A DNA stretch of 64,000 nt from CAG-791 sp045130475 (GCA_045130475.1 JBGUPU010000075.1:13271-77270); one strand, 5' to 3'. Positions 26,259-35,737 are shown, counted from the first letter of the stretch. Notes: generated from the letters alone by a model not told the origin. Numbers and translations are program-made.

Positions 26259-27290
26259 ATGAGTGAAGATATTAAATCCCTGTATCAGGAGGAACTCCGG
26301 GATCTTGTATGTGAAAAGGGTCTTCCGGCATTCCGGGCTAAACAGATTTATGAGTGGATCCATGCGCGGCAGGCTGCCGGCTATGAGGAGATGACCAATC
26401 TGCCCGCCAGGCTTCGGGCGGAGCTGGCAGAGGACTATCCTCTGGTGACTGCAAAGCTTGTCGACAGGCAGATCTCCGCCATAGACGGCACGCAGAAATA
26501 TCTCTTTGAAATGCCGGACGGGTGTCTGGTGGAGAGCGTTTTCATGCGCTACCGTTTCGGAAACAGCGTGTGCATCTCCTCCCAGGTCGGCTGCCGGATG
26601 GGATGCAGCTTCTGCGCATCCACCCTGCACGGGCTGGTCAGGTCTCTCACCGCATCGGAGATGCTGGAACAGATCTATGCGATTATCCGAAAGACCGGGA
26701 AGACCGTCTCCCATGTTGTCGTCATGGGAATGGGGGAGCCCCTGGATAATTATGACAATCTGCTGCGCTTTATCCGCCTTCTGACGGGACCCGGCGGCCT
26801 CAATCTCAGCCAGCGGAATGTGACTGTTTCCACCTGCGGGATCGTGCCCAATATTTACCGGCTGGCGGAAGAGGGACTCCATATCACCCTGGCCCTGTCG
26901 CTTCATGCGTCGACGGATGAGCAGCGCAGGAAGATCATGCCGGTCGCCAGACGCTATACGATCGAAGAGCTCATGAAAGCATGCGCCGCATATTATCAGA
27001 AGACAGGAAGGCAGATTACCTTCGAATACAGCCTGATCCGCGGCGTCAACGACAGCAGTCTGGATGCGCAGGGGCTGACCAGGCTGGCAAGACCGCTCAA
27101 AGCCCACATCAACCTGATCCCTGTCAACCCTGTCAGGGAGCGCGGATTTGAGTACCCTGACAACGCACACGTGCAGGCATTTAAAAAGGAACTTGAAAAT
27201 AATGGTGTAAATGTTAGTATTAGAAGAGCACTTGGTAAAGATATCGAAGGTGCCTGCGGCCAGCTTCGCAACAGGTATGTGAGATCGTGA
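26259..27290 (+). CDS. rlmN: dual-specificity RNA methyltransferase RlmN (radical SAM)
   Basis: Methylates C2 of A2503 in 23S rRNA and A37 of some tRNAs. The 343-residue protein carries the radical-SAM cluster motif C112xxxC116xxC119 in SQVGCRMGCSFCAS, the SAM-binding MGMGEPLDNYDN, SLHASTDEQRRKIMPV, and the C-terminal methyl-carrying cysteine in IEGACGQL (Cys333). All essential residues are present. The start codon has only a weak ribosome binding site. It sits about 100 bases after rsmB in the conserved order. Confidence 0.97.
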   Translation: MSEDIKSLYQEELRDLVCEKGLPAFRAKQIYEWIHARQAAGYEEMTNLPARLRAELAEDYPLVTAKLVDRQISAIDGTQKYLFEMPDGCLVESVFMRYRFGNSVCISSQVGCRMGCSFCASTLHGLVRSLTASEMLEQIYAIIRKTGKTVSHVVVMGMGEPLDNYDNLLRFIRLLTGPGGLNLSQRNVTVSTCGIVPNIYRLAEEGLHITLALSLHASTDEQRRKIMPVARRYTIEELMKACAAYYQKTGRQITFEYSLIRGVNDSSLDAQGLTRLARPLKAHINLIPVNPVRERGFEYPDNAHVQAFKKELENNGVNVSIRRALGKDIEGACGQLRNRYVRS

Positions 27291-27401
27291 TGCGCCCTGC
27301 CAGGGACGTGTCTGCGGAGCTTTTCGGTATCGCGGATCACACCGGGAAAGGAACACCGGGAAAGAATCAGCTGCACATGTGTGCGGCATGAGGGATACAT
27401 T

Positions 27402-28160
27402 ATGCCATCATCTTTTTCTATAACGGACACCGGGAGACAGAGGACGATGAATCAGGATTACGTATTTGCCTGTGATATTCCCGTCGGACCTCTGCCCAAT
27501 CTGTATATAGTTGCGGACGGGATGGGAGGACATAACGCCGGCGACTATGCCTCCAGGTATACGGTGGACACAGTGTCGGCGGCTATTGCGGGCGCAGCGG
27601 AGAGTAACGCTGATCCCGCTCGTCTGATTGAGAGTGCGCTGCAGACCGCGAACAAGGGACTCAGGAAGATTGCCTCAAAAACCCCTGCCTATTTCGGAAT
27701 GGGGACCACCTTTGTGGCTGCCTCTGTCAGAGACGGCAGACTTCTTGCAGCCAACGTCGGGGACAGCAGGCTCTATGTGCTCCGCGCTCCGGGAAGGATC
27801 CGCCAGGTCACAGTCGACCACTCTCTTGTGGAGGAGATGATCCAGGCCGGCAGGATCGACAGAGAGACTGCCCGCGCACTTCCGGATAAAAATATCATCA
27901 CCCGCGCTGTGGGAGCTGAGGATAATCTCACCGTGGATTTTTTCCGGGAGACCCTTTTGGAAGGAGATCTTCTTCTTTTATGCTCGGACGGACTTACGAA
28001 CATGGTAACTGATCAGGAAATCGCCAGAATCGTCTTTTCGATCAGAAGTCTGGAGGAAGCTGCGGACAGGCTGGTCCATGAAGCGAACATGGCGGGCGGC
28101 AAGGACAATATTTCAGCAATTCTCATCAATCCTTTTGATACAGGCCGCTGGACGGTCTGA
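27402..28160 (+). CDS. prpC: PP2C-type Ser/Thr protein phosphatase (Stp/PrpC)
   Basis: Dephosphorylates targets of the PASTA kinase encoded next. The 252-residue PP2C domain shows TDTGRQRTMNQD, VADGMGGHNAGDYAS, GMGTTFVAASV, ANVGDSRLYVLR and CSDGLTNMV, with GGKDNISAILI at the end; the metal-binding aspartates are all there. I took the ATG after GAGGG; an upstream in-frame GTG has no site. A hairpin-rich gap separates it from prkC. Confidence 0.95.
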   Translation: MPSSFSITDTGRQRTMNQDYVFACDIPVGPLPNLYIVADGMGGHNAGDYASRYTVDTVSAAIAGAAESNADPARLIESALQTANKGLRKIASKTPAYFGMGTTFVAASVRDGRLLAANVGDSRLYVLRAPGRIRQVTVDHSLVEEMIQAGRIDRETARALPDKNIITRAVGAEDNLTVDFFRETLLEGDLLLLCSDGLTNMVTDQEIARIVFSIRSLEEAADRLVHEANMAGGKDNISAILINPFDTGRWTV

Positions 28161-28225
28161 CAGGAATCCGGAGGAGAAAAGTTTAAAAAATCGCGCTGAT
28201 ACGCCGGTTTTTTAAGGCCGAGCCG

Positions 28226-28310
28226 GTGCCCATAGGGCACACGCCTCGCTGATTCCATCGGAGAAACCCGTTCCGGGCTTTCTCCTCGGGCTGCCGCACC
28301 GGAGTGCGGC
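28226..28310 (+). other. three stem-loops between stp and prkC
   Basis: GTGCCC/GGGCAC, then GGAGAAACCCG pairing with CGGG plus TTTCTCC, then GCCGCAC/GTGCGGC in a row. The last ends three bases before the GGAGG of prkC, so it could mask or expose that ribosome binding site. No T-runs follow. Confidence 0.5.
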
Positions 28311-28321
28311 TTGGAGGAATA

Positions 28322-30619
28322 ATGATCAAGATAGGGATGTTGATTGCGGACCGCTATGAGGTACTGGAAAAAGTCGGTACCGGAGGCATGTCCGATGTAT
28401 ATAAAGCGAAAGACCACCGGCTCAACCGCATGGTGGCTGTCAAGGTGCTCAAACAGGAATTTTCGGAGAACGCGACATTTGTCTCCAAATTCCGTGTCGA
28501 GGCCCAGGCGGCAGCCGGCCTGATGCATCCCAACATCGTCAATGTATACGATGTCGGGGAGGAAAAGGGCACTTACTTCATTATCATGGAGCTGGTGAAC
28601 GGCATCACGCTCAAGAGATATATTGAAAAGAGAAAGAGACTGTCGACCCGCGAGGCTGTGACAGTCGCTATTCAGGTCGCCATGGGCCTGGCGGCAGCGC
28701 ACAGGGGTCATATTATCCACAGGGATATCAAGCCCCAGAACATCATTATTTCCAAAGAAGGCAAAGTAAAGGTGACAGACTTCGGCATCGCGAAGGCTTC
28801 CACCAGCAATACGATCACCTCCAACGTCATGGGATCCGTTCATTATACGTCTCCCGAGCAGGCGCGCGGAGGATACAGCGATGAGAAGAGCGATGTTTAT
28901 TCGCTGGGTGTGACTCTGTATGAAATGCTGACCGGAAAGGTGCCCTATGACGGAGAGACAACGGTCGCCGTTGCCCTCCAGCATATTCAGGATCCTTTTC
29001 CTTCCCCGAAAGAGCTGGTACCGGATCTCCCCTTCAGTGTGGAACAGATCGTTCTGAAGTGCTGTGAAAAGAGTCCTGACCGCCGCTATCAGACCATGGA
29101 TGAACTTGCTGCGGATCTCCGACATTCCCTCAGTGATCCTGAAGGCAGTTTTGTGCACAGGGCGGCAGACGAGAATCTGTCCGAGACCCGTGCAATGAGC
29201 CAGAAGGACCGGGAAGAGATCAGGCGCAGGGCTTCTTCTGCAGCAGCGGGAGCTGCGGCAGCAGGTGCGGCTTCGGCAGCAGCCTCAACTGCCGGCAGCG
29301 GCAGCCTGTCACAGGCCACACAGGGATTTGTGCCTGTCTCGGCGGCAAGTGCCGCGGGAGGAACCGATACGGCAGGACCGGCTTCCGGAACGAATTACGG
29401 GGAAGGGAGTACGGGAGGAAATGAGATCTATCCCCCGGATAATGACGCTGATCAGGACCATTATCCGCAGGAGGATGAGGAAGATGAGGAGCTGGCAGAG
29501 GATGAGCGCAGGCTCGACAGGATCATCCAGATCCTCTCTGTAGTCGCGGTTGTTGTCATCGGAATCGTGATCATTCTGGTCGCCGTGAACCGCAGGTCTG
29601 CTTCTGCCGGAAAGGACAAGAACCAGTCTGATGCGGACGGAACGCAGACTATAGAGGAGCAGGCTCAGGACAGCACAGAGGGTGAGCCCGCCCAGATGGC
29701 CGTGATGCCGAAAGTGATCGGCAAGACCGCGGAGGATGCACAGGAAGCACTCAAACGCGCAAACCTTACCTGGGAGATCACCTACGGCACGTCGGATAAA
29801 TATGAAGAAGGCATTGTCATGGATGCCAGCGCAAAAGAGGGCGACCGTCTTGAAGAGGGCACAGAAGTGACCCTGACTGTCGCTATGGTCAAGAAGATTG
29901 CCGTGACCAATGTCACAGGCAAAAAACAGGCAGACGCAGTCAAGGAACTGGAGCAGCTGGGACTGAAGACTTCCATCGAGGAGGTCTACAGCGAGGAAGT
30001 CCAGGAGGGATATGTGGAAAATCAGGATCCCGCTGAGGGCACTGAAGTGGCATCCGGCGCAACTGTCACTCTGTTTGTCAGCCGGGGACCGGACCGGACC
30101 GGCATGGCGGAAGTCCCCAACATTCTGGGCCTGACAGAACAGGAGGCCTCTGCGGCGCTTCTGCAGGTAGGCCTGACGCCCGGAGAGACGACGGTCACGG
30201 ATACCAGCGGACGCTATGATCCCGGAATCGTGATCGGACAGTCCATTGAAAAGGGTGTGTATGTTGAGGAAGGGACCAGAGTGGATATGGAACTGAGCGG
30301 AGAGCCCCGCTACAGCTATTCCGCCAGAATTGAAGCCCCCAGATACAGCGAGGATCCCGATTATGAAGAGGGAACGTCTGTCACGCTGATCATCAGGGCA
30401 GAGGACGGCAAGGAACTTCTCAACGTGACCACCTCGGAATTCCCCTATCAGGTTTCGTTCACGGGAATCCCCTATTCCGAAGCGACCCTGTACCTGCAGT
30501 ATACCAATGTGATCATTGAACAGTCAGGTTCAGGAGAGACGGGAGAGGATTCTTCCGGGACGACAGAACACAAAGAGAGCAAAGAGCTGACCCGGAAGCT
30601 TGTCTTCACCAAAGACTGA
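28322..30619 (+). CDS. prkC: PASTA-domain serine/threonine kinase (PrkC/StkP)
   Basis: Membrane kinase that senses muropeptides or lipid II through extracellular PASTA repeats and phosphorylates cell-wall and division proteins. The 765-residue chain starts with a kinase domain (about 10-270): VGTGGMSDVYKAKD, VAVKVL with the catalytic Lys, HRDIKPQN and VTDFGIAKA with the activation loop SNTITSNVMGSVHYTSPEQ. A Ser/Ala/Gly juxtamembrane stretch, one helix (LSVVAVVVIGIVIILVAV) and three PASTA domains follow (beginning MPKVIGKTAEDA, VTNVTGKKQADA and VPNILGLTEQEA). A final ~110-residue beta-rich region, ending in a charged tail, is not a fourth clear PASTA domain. The ATG with GGAGGAATA is preferred over an upstream GTG. 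Confidence 0.96.
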   Translation: MIKIGMLIADRYEVLEKVGTGGMSDVYKAKDHRLNRMVAVKVLKQEFSENATFVSKFRVEAQAAAGLMHPNIVNVYDVGEEKGTYFIIMELVNGITLKRYIEKRKRLSTREAVTVAIQVAMGLAAAHRGHIIHRDIKPQNIIISKEGKVKVTDFGIAKASTSNTITSNVMGSVHYTSPEQARGGYSDEKSDVYSLGVTLYEMLTGKVPYDGETTVAVALQHIQDPFPSPKELVPDLPFSVEQIVLKCCEKSPDRRYQTMDELAADLRHSLSDPEGSFVHRAADENLSETRAMSQKDREEIRRRASSAAAGAAAAGAASAAASTAGSGSLSQATQGFVPVSAASAAGGTDTAGPASGTNYGEGSTGGNEIYPPDNDADQDHYPQEDEEDEELAEDERRLDRIIQILSVVAVVVIGIVIILVAVNRRSASAGKDKNQSDADGTQTIEEQAQDSTEGEPAQMAVMPKVIGKTAEDAQEALKRANLTWEITYGTSDKYEEGIVMDASAKEGDRLEEGTEVTLTVAMVKKIAVTNVTGKKQADAVKELEQLGLKTSIEEVYSEEVQEGYVENQDPAEGTEVASGATVTLFVSRGPDRTGMAEVPNILGLTEQEASAALLQVGLTPGETTVTDTSGRYDPGIVIGQSIEKGVYVEEGTRVDMELSGEPRYSYSARIEAPRYSEDPDYEEGTSVTLIIRAEDGKELLNVTTSEFPYQVSFTGIPYSEATLYLQYTNVIIEQSGSGETGEDSSGTTEHKESKELTRKLVFTKD

Positions 30620-30700
30620 GAAGCCGGGATCCGGACTGCACGGCGGTCCGGGAACGTATAGAAGATGCGCTGACATGCGCAGTCGGCATGGGGAAACTAC

Positions 30701-31609
30701 ATGCAAGGGAAAATCATTAAAAGCATTGCCGGTTTTTATGAAGTTGACACCGGCGGCGATCTGTACCGCTGCCGGGCCAAGGGAATATTCCGCGCGCTGG
30801 GCAAAAAGCCGCTGGTCGGCGATGATGTGGAGATAGATATTACAGACACAGTCAGTGTCCCCAAAGAAGGGAATGTGCGGGCACTCCTTCCCAGAAAAAA
30901 CGAACTTGTGCGCCCGAATGTGGCAAATGTAGACCAGGCACTGCTGATCTTTGCGATCACCCATCCCGCTCCCAGCTACAATATGCTGGACAGATTCCTG
31001 ATCACCATGCAGGAGAAGGAGCTGGACGCGATCCTTTGTTTCAACAAGAGGGACATTGCGACAGAGGAGGAGATCAGGGAACTGAGGGAGACCTATGAAG
31101 CCTGCGGATGTACAGTCCTGTTTATCAGCAGCTTCATTCCGGAGAGTCTTGCCGCGGTAAAGGAGATCCTGCGCGGAAAGACCACTGTTCTGACCGGACC
31201 CAGCGGAGCAGGAAAATCCACTCTGATCAACACCCTCTGCCCGGATGCGCATATGCAGACAGGTGAGCTGTCACGCAAGATCCGCCGGGGAAAAAATACA
31301 ACCCGGCATGTGGAGCTGCTGCCGGCCGGTGCCGGGGAGGGCTTCAGGGACACCTACCTGGTCGATACTCCGGGATTTACATCTCTGTGGGTCCAGGATA
31401 TTGAACCTGATCGTCTGCACTACTATTATCCCGAGTTCGAAAAATGGGAGCCCGACTGCAGGTTTAACGGCTGCATTCACATCAATGAGCCCGACTGCGC
31501 TGTGAAGGCCGCACTTGATCGCGGCGAGATCAGCAGGATCCGCTACCGCAATTACTGTGAGATCTACGATGAACTGCGCGGCAGACGTCCCGTCTATATC
31601 AAAAAATAG
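30701..31609 (+). CDS. rsgA: ribosome small-subunit-dependent GTPase RsgA
   Basis: Circularly permuted GTPase that acts late in 30S assembly. The 302 residues show an N-terminal OB fold, then G4 NKRD, G1 GPSGAGKST and G3 DTPG in the permuted order, and a C-terminal zinc knuckle CRFNGCIHINEPDC. It closes the conserved housekeeping block. In many relatives rpe and a thiamine pyrophosphokinase follow, but neither is here; a very strong hairpin follows instead. Confidence 0.97.
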   Translation: MQGKIIKSIAGFYEVDTGGDLYRCRAKGIFRALGKKPLVGDDVEIDITDTVSVPKEGNVRALLPRKNELVRPNVANVDQALLIFAITHPAPSYNMLDRFLITMQEKELDAILCFNKRDIATEEEIRELRETYEACGCTVLFISSFIPESLAAVKEILRGKTTVLTGPSGAGKSTLINTLCPDAHMQTGELSRKIRRGKNTTRHVELLPAGAGEGFRDTYLVDTPGFTSLWVQDIEPDRLHYYYPEFEKWEPDCRFNGCIHINEPDCAVKAALDRGEISRIRYRNYCEIYDELRGRRPVYIKK

Positions 31610-31648
31610 CTTTGCGGGCTGATTTCATCAGTTTCTTTTAAAGAACAG

Positions 31649-31697
31649 ATAATGCCTCTTGAACATTCTGCTTGCCAGAATGTTCAAGAGGCATTAT
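31649..31697. terminator. perfect 22-bp hairpin after rsgA
   Basis: A 22-base arm beginning ATAATGCCTCTTG pairs without mismatch with its downstream complement ending GAGGCATTAT, around a five-base loop (CTTGC). An AT-rich tail, not a pure T-run, follows. It closes the long co-directional block. Confidence 0.75.
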
Positions 31698-31782
31698 ATT
31701 TATTAGCACTGTAAGCAATTGCAGAAAAATCGCAAAATAAACAGAAAGATTCGCTGGCTGATTCACAGGAGGTTGATGTGCC

Positions 31783-32397
31783 ATGAACTATGTTAAAACA
31801 TTTATTTTCGGAATTCTGGCCGGAATTTCGATTTCAATCGGAGGAACAGTATTTTTATCTCTGGACAATAAGGTGCTGGGTGCCGTGTTCTTCACTGTAG
31901 GACTGTTCACTGTATGTACTTTTGGATTTGACCTGTTCACCGGCAAGGTATGCTATGTGTTCGACAGAGATCTTCCCTATGCATTGAGCGTGATCGTCAT
32001 GTGGGCCGGCAACTTTGCCGGCGCCATGCTGACTGCCTTCGCCGAGAGCCTGACCAGAATCGGACCCGCCCTCCAGGAAAAGGCGATCGCCATGTGTACA
32101 GTCAAGTCCGACGATTCTTTTCTGAGCCTTTTTATACTCGGTATTTTCTGTGACATTCTGATCTATATCGGTGTTGACGGATACAACAAGAACCCGCACG
32201 AAGTCGGAAAGTATCTCTCGCTCCTGTTCGGAGTCACTGTATTTATACTGTGCGGAACAGAGCACTGCGTCGCGGATATGTATTATTTTTCAATTGCCGG
32301 CATGTGGAATCCTCACACCCTTCTGTGTCTGCTGGTGATTTCCCTGGGCAATGCTTTCGGCGGTGTTCTGCTGCCGTTGGTGCGCAGGCTCAGATAA
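31783..32397 (+). CDS. short FNT-family channel (formate/nitrite transporter type)
   Basis: The 204-residue protein is hydrophobic, with about six membrane segments. It carries FNT landmarks: AGISISIGGTVFLSL at the first helix, FTGKVCYV with LPYALSV in the second repeat, GTEHCVADMYYF (the central-histidine region, usually EHSVANM) and SLGNAFGGVLLP. FNT proteins form pentameric channels for formate, nitrite or hydrosulfide. Most have 250-280 residues; this one is short at loops and ends, and the transported anion cannot be read from the sequence. No pyruvate-formate lyase or nitrite gene is adjacent. An AGGAGG site precedes the ATG. Confidence 0.82.
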   Translation: MNYVKTFIFGILAGISISIGGTVFLSLDNKVLGAVFFTVGLFTVCTFGFDLFTGKVCYVFDRDLPYALSVIVMWAGNFAGAMLTAFAESLTRIGPALQEKAIAMCTVKSDDSFLSLFILGIFCDILIYIGVDGYNKNPHEVGKYLSLLFGVTVFILCGTEHCVADMYYFSIAGMWNPHTLLCLLVISLGNAFGGVLLPLVRRLR

Positions 32398-32497
32398 AGC
32401 CTGCAGGCAAACGCAGATATCGTCCGGTCAGGTACCTGGCGGAAAGCACAGATCTGATGCGGACAGGAGCAGCCGGCGTGCAGGAGGCTGAATATTC

Positions 32498-34819
32498 ATG
32501 GAAAAACTGCGCTGCGTTGTAGAGCGCATTACCTATCATAACGAATTGAACGGGTATTCTGTGATCCGCTGCCGGGCCAGGGGCTTTGGGGACCTGGTCA
32601 CAGTCGTCGGCCTGATGCCCGAGGTACATGTGGGAAGTGTTCTGCAGCTGACCGGCAGCTGGCGGATCGATGCAAAGTACGGCCGTCAGTTCTCTATTGA
32701 GAGTTTCGAGGAGACGCTGCCCGCGACGGTCTATGGGATTGAAAAATATCTCGGGAGCGGTCTGATCAGAGGGATCGGGCCGAAATTTGCCCGCAGGATC
32801 GTGCAGACCTTCGGAAAAGATACACTGGAAGTGATCGAGAACGATCCGGACAGGCTTTCTGAGGTGCCCGGAATCGGGAAGACCCGTGTTGAACAGGTCA
32901 AAAAGAGCTGGACGGAGCAGAAGGAAATCAAAAACATCATGCTCTTTTTGCAGGGTCACGATGTCAGTACCAGCCATGCCACGAAGATTTTCAAGGCCTA
33001 TGGCGGCGAGAGCATTTCCATCGTTCAGGAAAACCCCTATCGCCTCGCCGATGACATTTGGGGGATCGGTTTCAGGACGGCAGACACCATCGCGGAGAAA
33101 ATGGGATTCGGGCATGAGCGTAATGCCCGCCTCAGGAGCGGCCTTCTGTATACTTTAAACCGCCTGGCGGATGAAGGCCACTGCTACTCGACCCGGAGCG
33201 TGCTGATCAAAAAGGCCGCAGAGCTCCTGGATGTTGAAGACGGCGTACTCTCTATGACACTGGATGAGATGATCCGCGCAAAGGATGTGATTCTTGAACC
33301 GGTAAAGGAAGCTGAGAATGAGCTGACAAAACAGACCGGGGCCCCAGTGGAGGATGCCATATACCTTCCTCCTTTTTTCTTTGCGGAGACGGGAGCTGTC
33401 CGCCGCCTGGAAAAAATCCGGCGGAACACAGAGGGGATCACGGTTGTTAAGGAGGGACTTGCCGCCCGCATTGCGCAGAAGACCCGGATGCAGTATGACG
33501 AAGTCCAGATCCAGGCGATCAGGACGGCTGTCCGCAGTAAAGTCCTGATCCTGACAGGAGGACCGGGCACAGGAAAAACGACCACGACACTTGGGATCAT
33601 CACGGCATTCCGCAGTGCCGGCGCCAGGATCCTTCTGGCTGCTCCGACAGGACGCGCCGCCAAGCGCCTTTCCGAGGCTGCGGGAATGGAGGCAAAGACA
33701 ATCCACCGTCTTCTGGAGGTAAAACCGCCGGAAGGATACCAGAAAAACGAGGAGAATCCCCTTGTGGGAGATGTTCTTATCGTGGATGAGTGCTCCATGA
33801 TCGACCTGCTGCTTTTTTATAATCTCCTGAAAGCAGTTCCTGACGCCATGACGCTTATTTTTGTCGGGGATACTGACCAGCTTCCCAGTGTGGGAGCGGG
33901 CAATGTCCTGCGCGATCTCATAGAATCAAACTGTTTTCCGGTTGTGCGCCTGACCCGTATTTTCCGTCAGGCGGCAAAAAGCCGGATCATCACCAATGCC
34001 CACCGCATCAATGCAGGCAGAATGCCGGATCTCTCCAATGGAAGGAACAGTGATTTCTTCTTTATGGACATGGAAAATCCCGCCAACAGGCAGAACCTGC
34101 CTCAGACTGCGGAAAATGAGCAGAGCGCGCAGGCTGCGCTGCAGACGATCATTGATCTGGTGAGTACAAGGCTTCCCCGCTATTATCACATTCCTCCATC
34201 GGAGATCCAGGTCCTCACGCCCATGCAGAGGGGAATTGTGGGTGCCGCAAATCTCAACCAGGAGCTGCAGAAAGCCCTCAATCCTCCGGTTCAGGGAGTA
34301 TCGGGGTCACAGGGGTTAAGGCGGGGCGGTTTTATTTTCCGTGCCCGGGACAAAGTCATGCAGATCCGCAACAATTACGACAAGGAAGTCTTCAACGGGG
34401 ATATAGGTGTCGTCCTGTCGGTTGATGCGGAGGACAAAACCCTGCTTGTCCGATTCGATGAACGTGAGGTGGAATACGATGTCTCCGAACTCGATGAGCT
34501 GGTCCTTGCCTATGCTGCCACCATCCACAAGGCGCAGGGATCCGAGTACCCGATCGTTGTTATGCCGGTCCTCATGAATCATTTCATCATGCTGCAGCGC
34601 AACCTGATCTACACCGGGATCACCCGGGCCAGAAAGGTTCTCGTGATCACCGGGACCAGGAAGGCGCTTTCCTACGCCGTGCACAATGTGACGGTGACAG
34701 AACGCAATACCATGCTCTGCCGGCGTCTGCGGGAGAAACTGGATCAGAATCCCCCGGACAGGGCGCAGGTACTCAGAGCCGCGGCCTATGCGGATCTGAT
34801 CGATTCCCCGCACGCCTGA
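32498..34819 (+). CDS. recD2: RecD2-type 5'-3' DNA helicase
   Basis: SF1B helicase that works without RecBC. In 773 residues there is an N-terminal OB-like and helix-hairpin-helix region (GIGPKFARRIV and VPGIGKTRVEQV, about residues 90-130), Walker A GGPGTGKTTTT (about 350), DECSMIDLLL (motif II), VGDTDQLPSVGAGNVLRD, and the C-terminal ATIHKAQGSEYP with TGITRARKV. Length and order fit the RecD2/TraA family. It follows the FNT gene by 100 bases, without an evident functional link. Confidence 0.96.
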   Translation: MEKLRCVVERITYHNELNGYSVIRCRARGFGDLVTVVGLMPEVHVGSVLQLTGSWRIDAKYGRQFSIESFEETLPATVYGIEKYLGSGLIRGIGPKFARRIVQTFGKDTLEVIENDPDRLSEVPGIGKTRVEQVKKSWTEQKEIKNIMLFLQGHDVSTSHATKIFKAYGGESISIVQENPYRLADDIWGIGFRTADTIAEKMGFGHERNARLRSGLLYTLNRLADEGHCYSTRSVLIKKAAELLDVEDGVLSMTLDEMIRAKDVILEPVKEAENELTKQTGAPVEDAIYLPPFFFAETGAVRRLEKIRRNTEGITVVKEGLAARIAQKTRMQYDEVQIQAIRTAVRSKVLILTGGPGTGKTTTTLGIITAFRSAGARILLAAPTGRAAKRLSEAAGMEAKTIHRLLEVKPPEGYQKNEENPLVGDVLIVDECSMIDLLLFYNLLKAVPDAMTLIFVGDTDQLPSVGAGNVLRDLIESNCFPVVRLTRIFRQAAKSRIITNAHRINAGRMPDLSNGRNSDFFFMDMENPANRQNLPQTAENEQSAQAALQTIIDLVSTRLPRYYHIPPSEIQVLTPMQRGIVGAANLNQELQKALNPPVQGVSGSQGLRRGGFIFRARDKVMQIRNNYDKEVFNGDIGVVLSVDAEDKTLLVRFDEREVEYDVSELDELVLAYAATIHKAQGSEYPIVVMPVLMNHFIMLQRNLIYTGITRARKVLVITGTRKALSYAVHNVTVTERNTMLCRRLREKLDQNPPDRAQVLRAAAYADLIDSPHA

Positions 34820-35183
34820 TCCATACATGTATGTGAATATGTTATACATATAAACAAACAGATCAGCATGTACAGAAAATCAAAATACCAAACAGAAGTG
34901 ATTTTGATTGCGCATCATTAAACCGGGAAATAATCCTGCAGAATATTGTACTAATAAGGGTACGACAGGCAAAAACACTGAGTTTTTCTCTGAGACAGAT
35001 AGCATAAGAAAAAAAAGTATGGTATGATTCTTGAAAGTGTCTATTATCTGTATGCAAAGGTTGTTCAGACAGGGGGGATAATCCTGCAGGGAGGTTTTTT
35101 AGCAGGATAAAAGAGAACCAGGCATAGATCGATAAAGCGGATGCTTCGTATTATCTTACAAGGATAGGAGGGAAAAATAGGTC
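34820..35183 (+). other. AT-rich intergenic region upstream of marR
   Basis: No gene is seen. CATACATGTATG is a perfect palindrome just after recD2. ATAATCCTGCAG occurs twice (34930 and 35078), and the second copy begins an ATCCTGC/GCAGGAT hairpin. GTACTAATAA at 34948 resembles a word found inverted in the etfB promoter. A TATGAT lies at 35023, but no clean -35 goes with it. Confidence 0.4.
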
Positions 35184-35606
35184 ATGAACAGTCTGGACAA
35201 CTGCATTAATTATCTGCTAACAGGGGCGCAGCATACAGTTTTTCAGTACATGAAGAAGAACCTGGCACAATTTGATATCACACCCATTCAGTACGGGGTC
35301 CTGGGATGTATATGGGAATTTGATATGCATAATCCCAAGGATATCGCGGCACATCTGGGCGTAGAGAATTCCACGATTTCCGGAATACTGGAGCGCATGG
35401 AGAACAAGGGCCTTATTCGCCGCATGATCGACAGCTCCGACAGACGTTTCATTCATATTGAACTCACGGATGTTTCCAAAAACATTGAGATGTCAGTGAG
35501 AACAGTCGTCACCGAGGTTGACAGGAACGTTCTTGAGCAGTTCAGTGAGGAAGAGATCACAGTGCTCAAAAATATGCTCAGGAAGATCATCACACTTGAT
35601 CTTTAA
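35184..35606 (+). CDS. MarR-family transcriptional regulator
   Basis: A 140-residue winged-helix regulator. TPIQYGVLGCIWEFD leads into the helix-turn-helix PKDIAAHLGVENSTISGILERM, and the wing is GLIRRMIDSSDRRFIHIELT, all typical of MarR. MarR proteins usually repress nearby genes and release DNA on binding a small aromatic or acyl ligand. It precedes etfBA and the acyl-CoA genes, and a matching palindrome overlaps the etfB -10 box, so local control of that cluster is a reasonable inference. AGGAGGGAAAAATAGG precedes the start. Confidence 0.9.
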   Translation: MNSLDNCINYLLTGAQHTVFQYMKKNLAQFDITPIQYGVLGCIWEFDMHNPKDIAAHLGVENSTISGILERMENKGLIRRMIDSSDRRFIHIELTDVSKNIEMSVRTVVTEVDRNVLEQFSEEEITVLKNMLRKIITLDL

Positions 35607-35655
35607 AAAGCGGGCAGAATATATTTATCAGAACTATATTCAAAGGCTTTCGGAG

Positions 35656-35687
35656 AGAACCGGATCTGCGTGATCCGGTTCTTTTTT
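35656..35687 (+). terminator. intrinsic terminator of marR
   Basis: AGAACCGGATC pairs perfectly with GATCCGGTTCT around a five-base loop, followed by TTTTTT. Confidence 0.9.
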
Positions 35688-35693
35688 ATCGCA

Positions 35694-35722
35694 TAGACAA
35701 AATATATACCCTGTCCTATAAT
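35694..35722 (+). promoter_or_regulatory. sigma-A promoter of etfBA
   Basis: TAGACA and TATAAT are spaced by exactly 17 bases. It starts just behind the marR terminator and about 70 bases before the etfB start. Confidence 0.7.
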
Positions 35723-35737
35723 TAGTACACAAATTAT
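35718..35737. promoter_or_regulatory. candidate MarR operator overlapping the etfB -10 box
   Basis: The 20-base imperfect palindrome has half-sites ATAATTAGTA and CACAAATTAT, with eight of ten positions complementary. Size, AT-richness and position over the promoter fit a MarR site. The direct target is inferred only from proximity. Confidence 0.45.

Noticed and set aside
34830..34860. Recombination or attachment site at the CATACATGTATG palindrome
   Set aside because: There is no integrase, tRNA or duplicate copy nearby; a short AT-rich palindrome alone is not enough.
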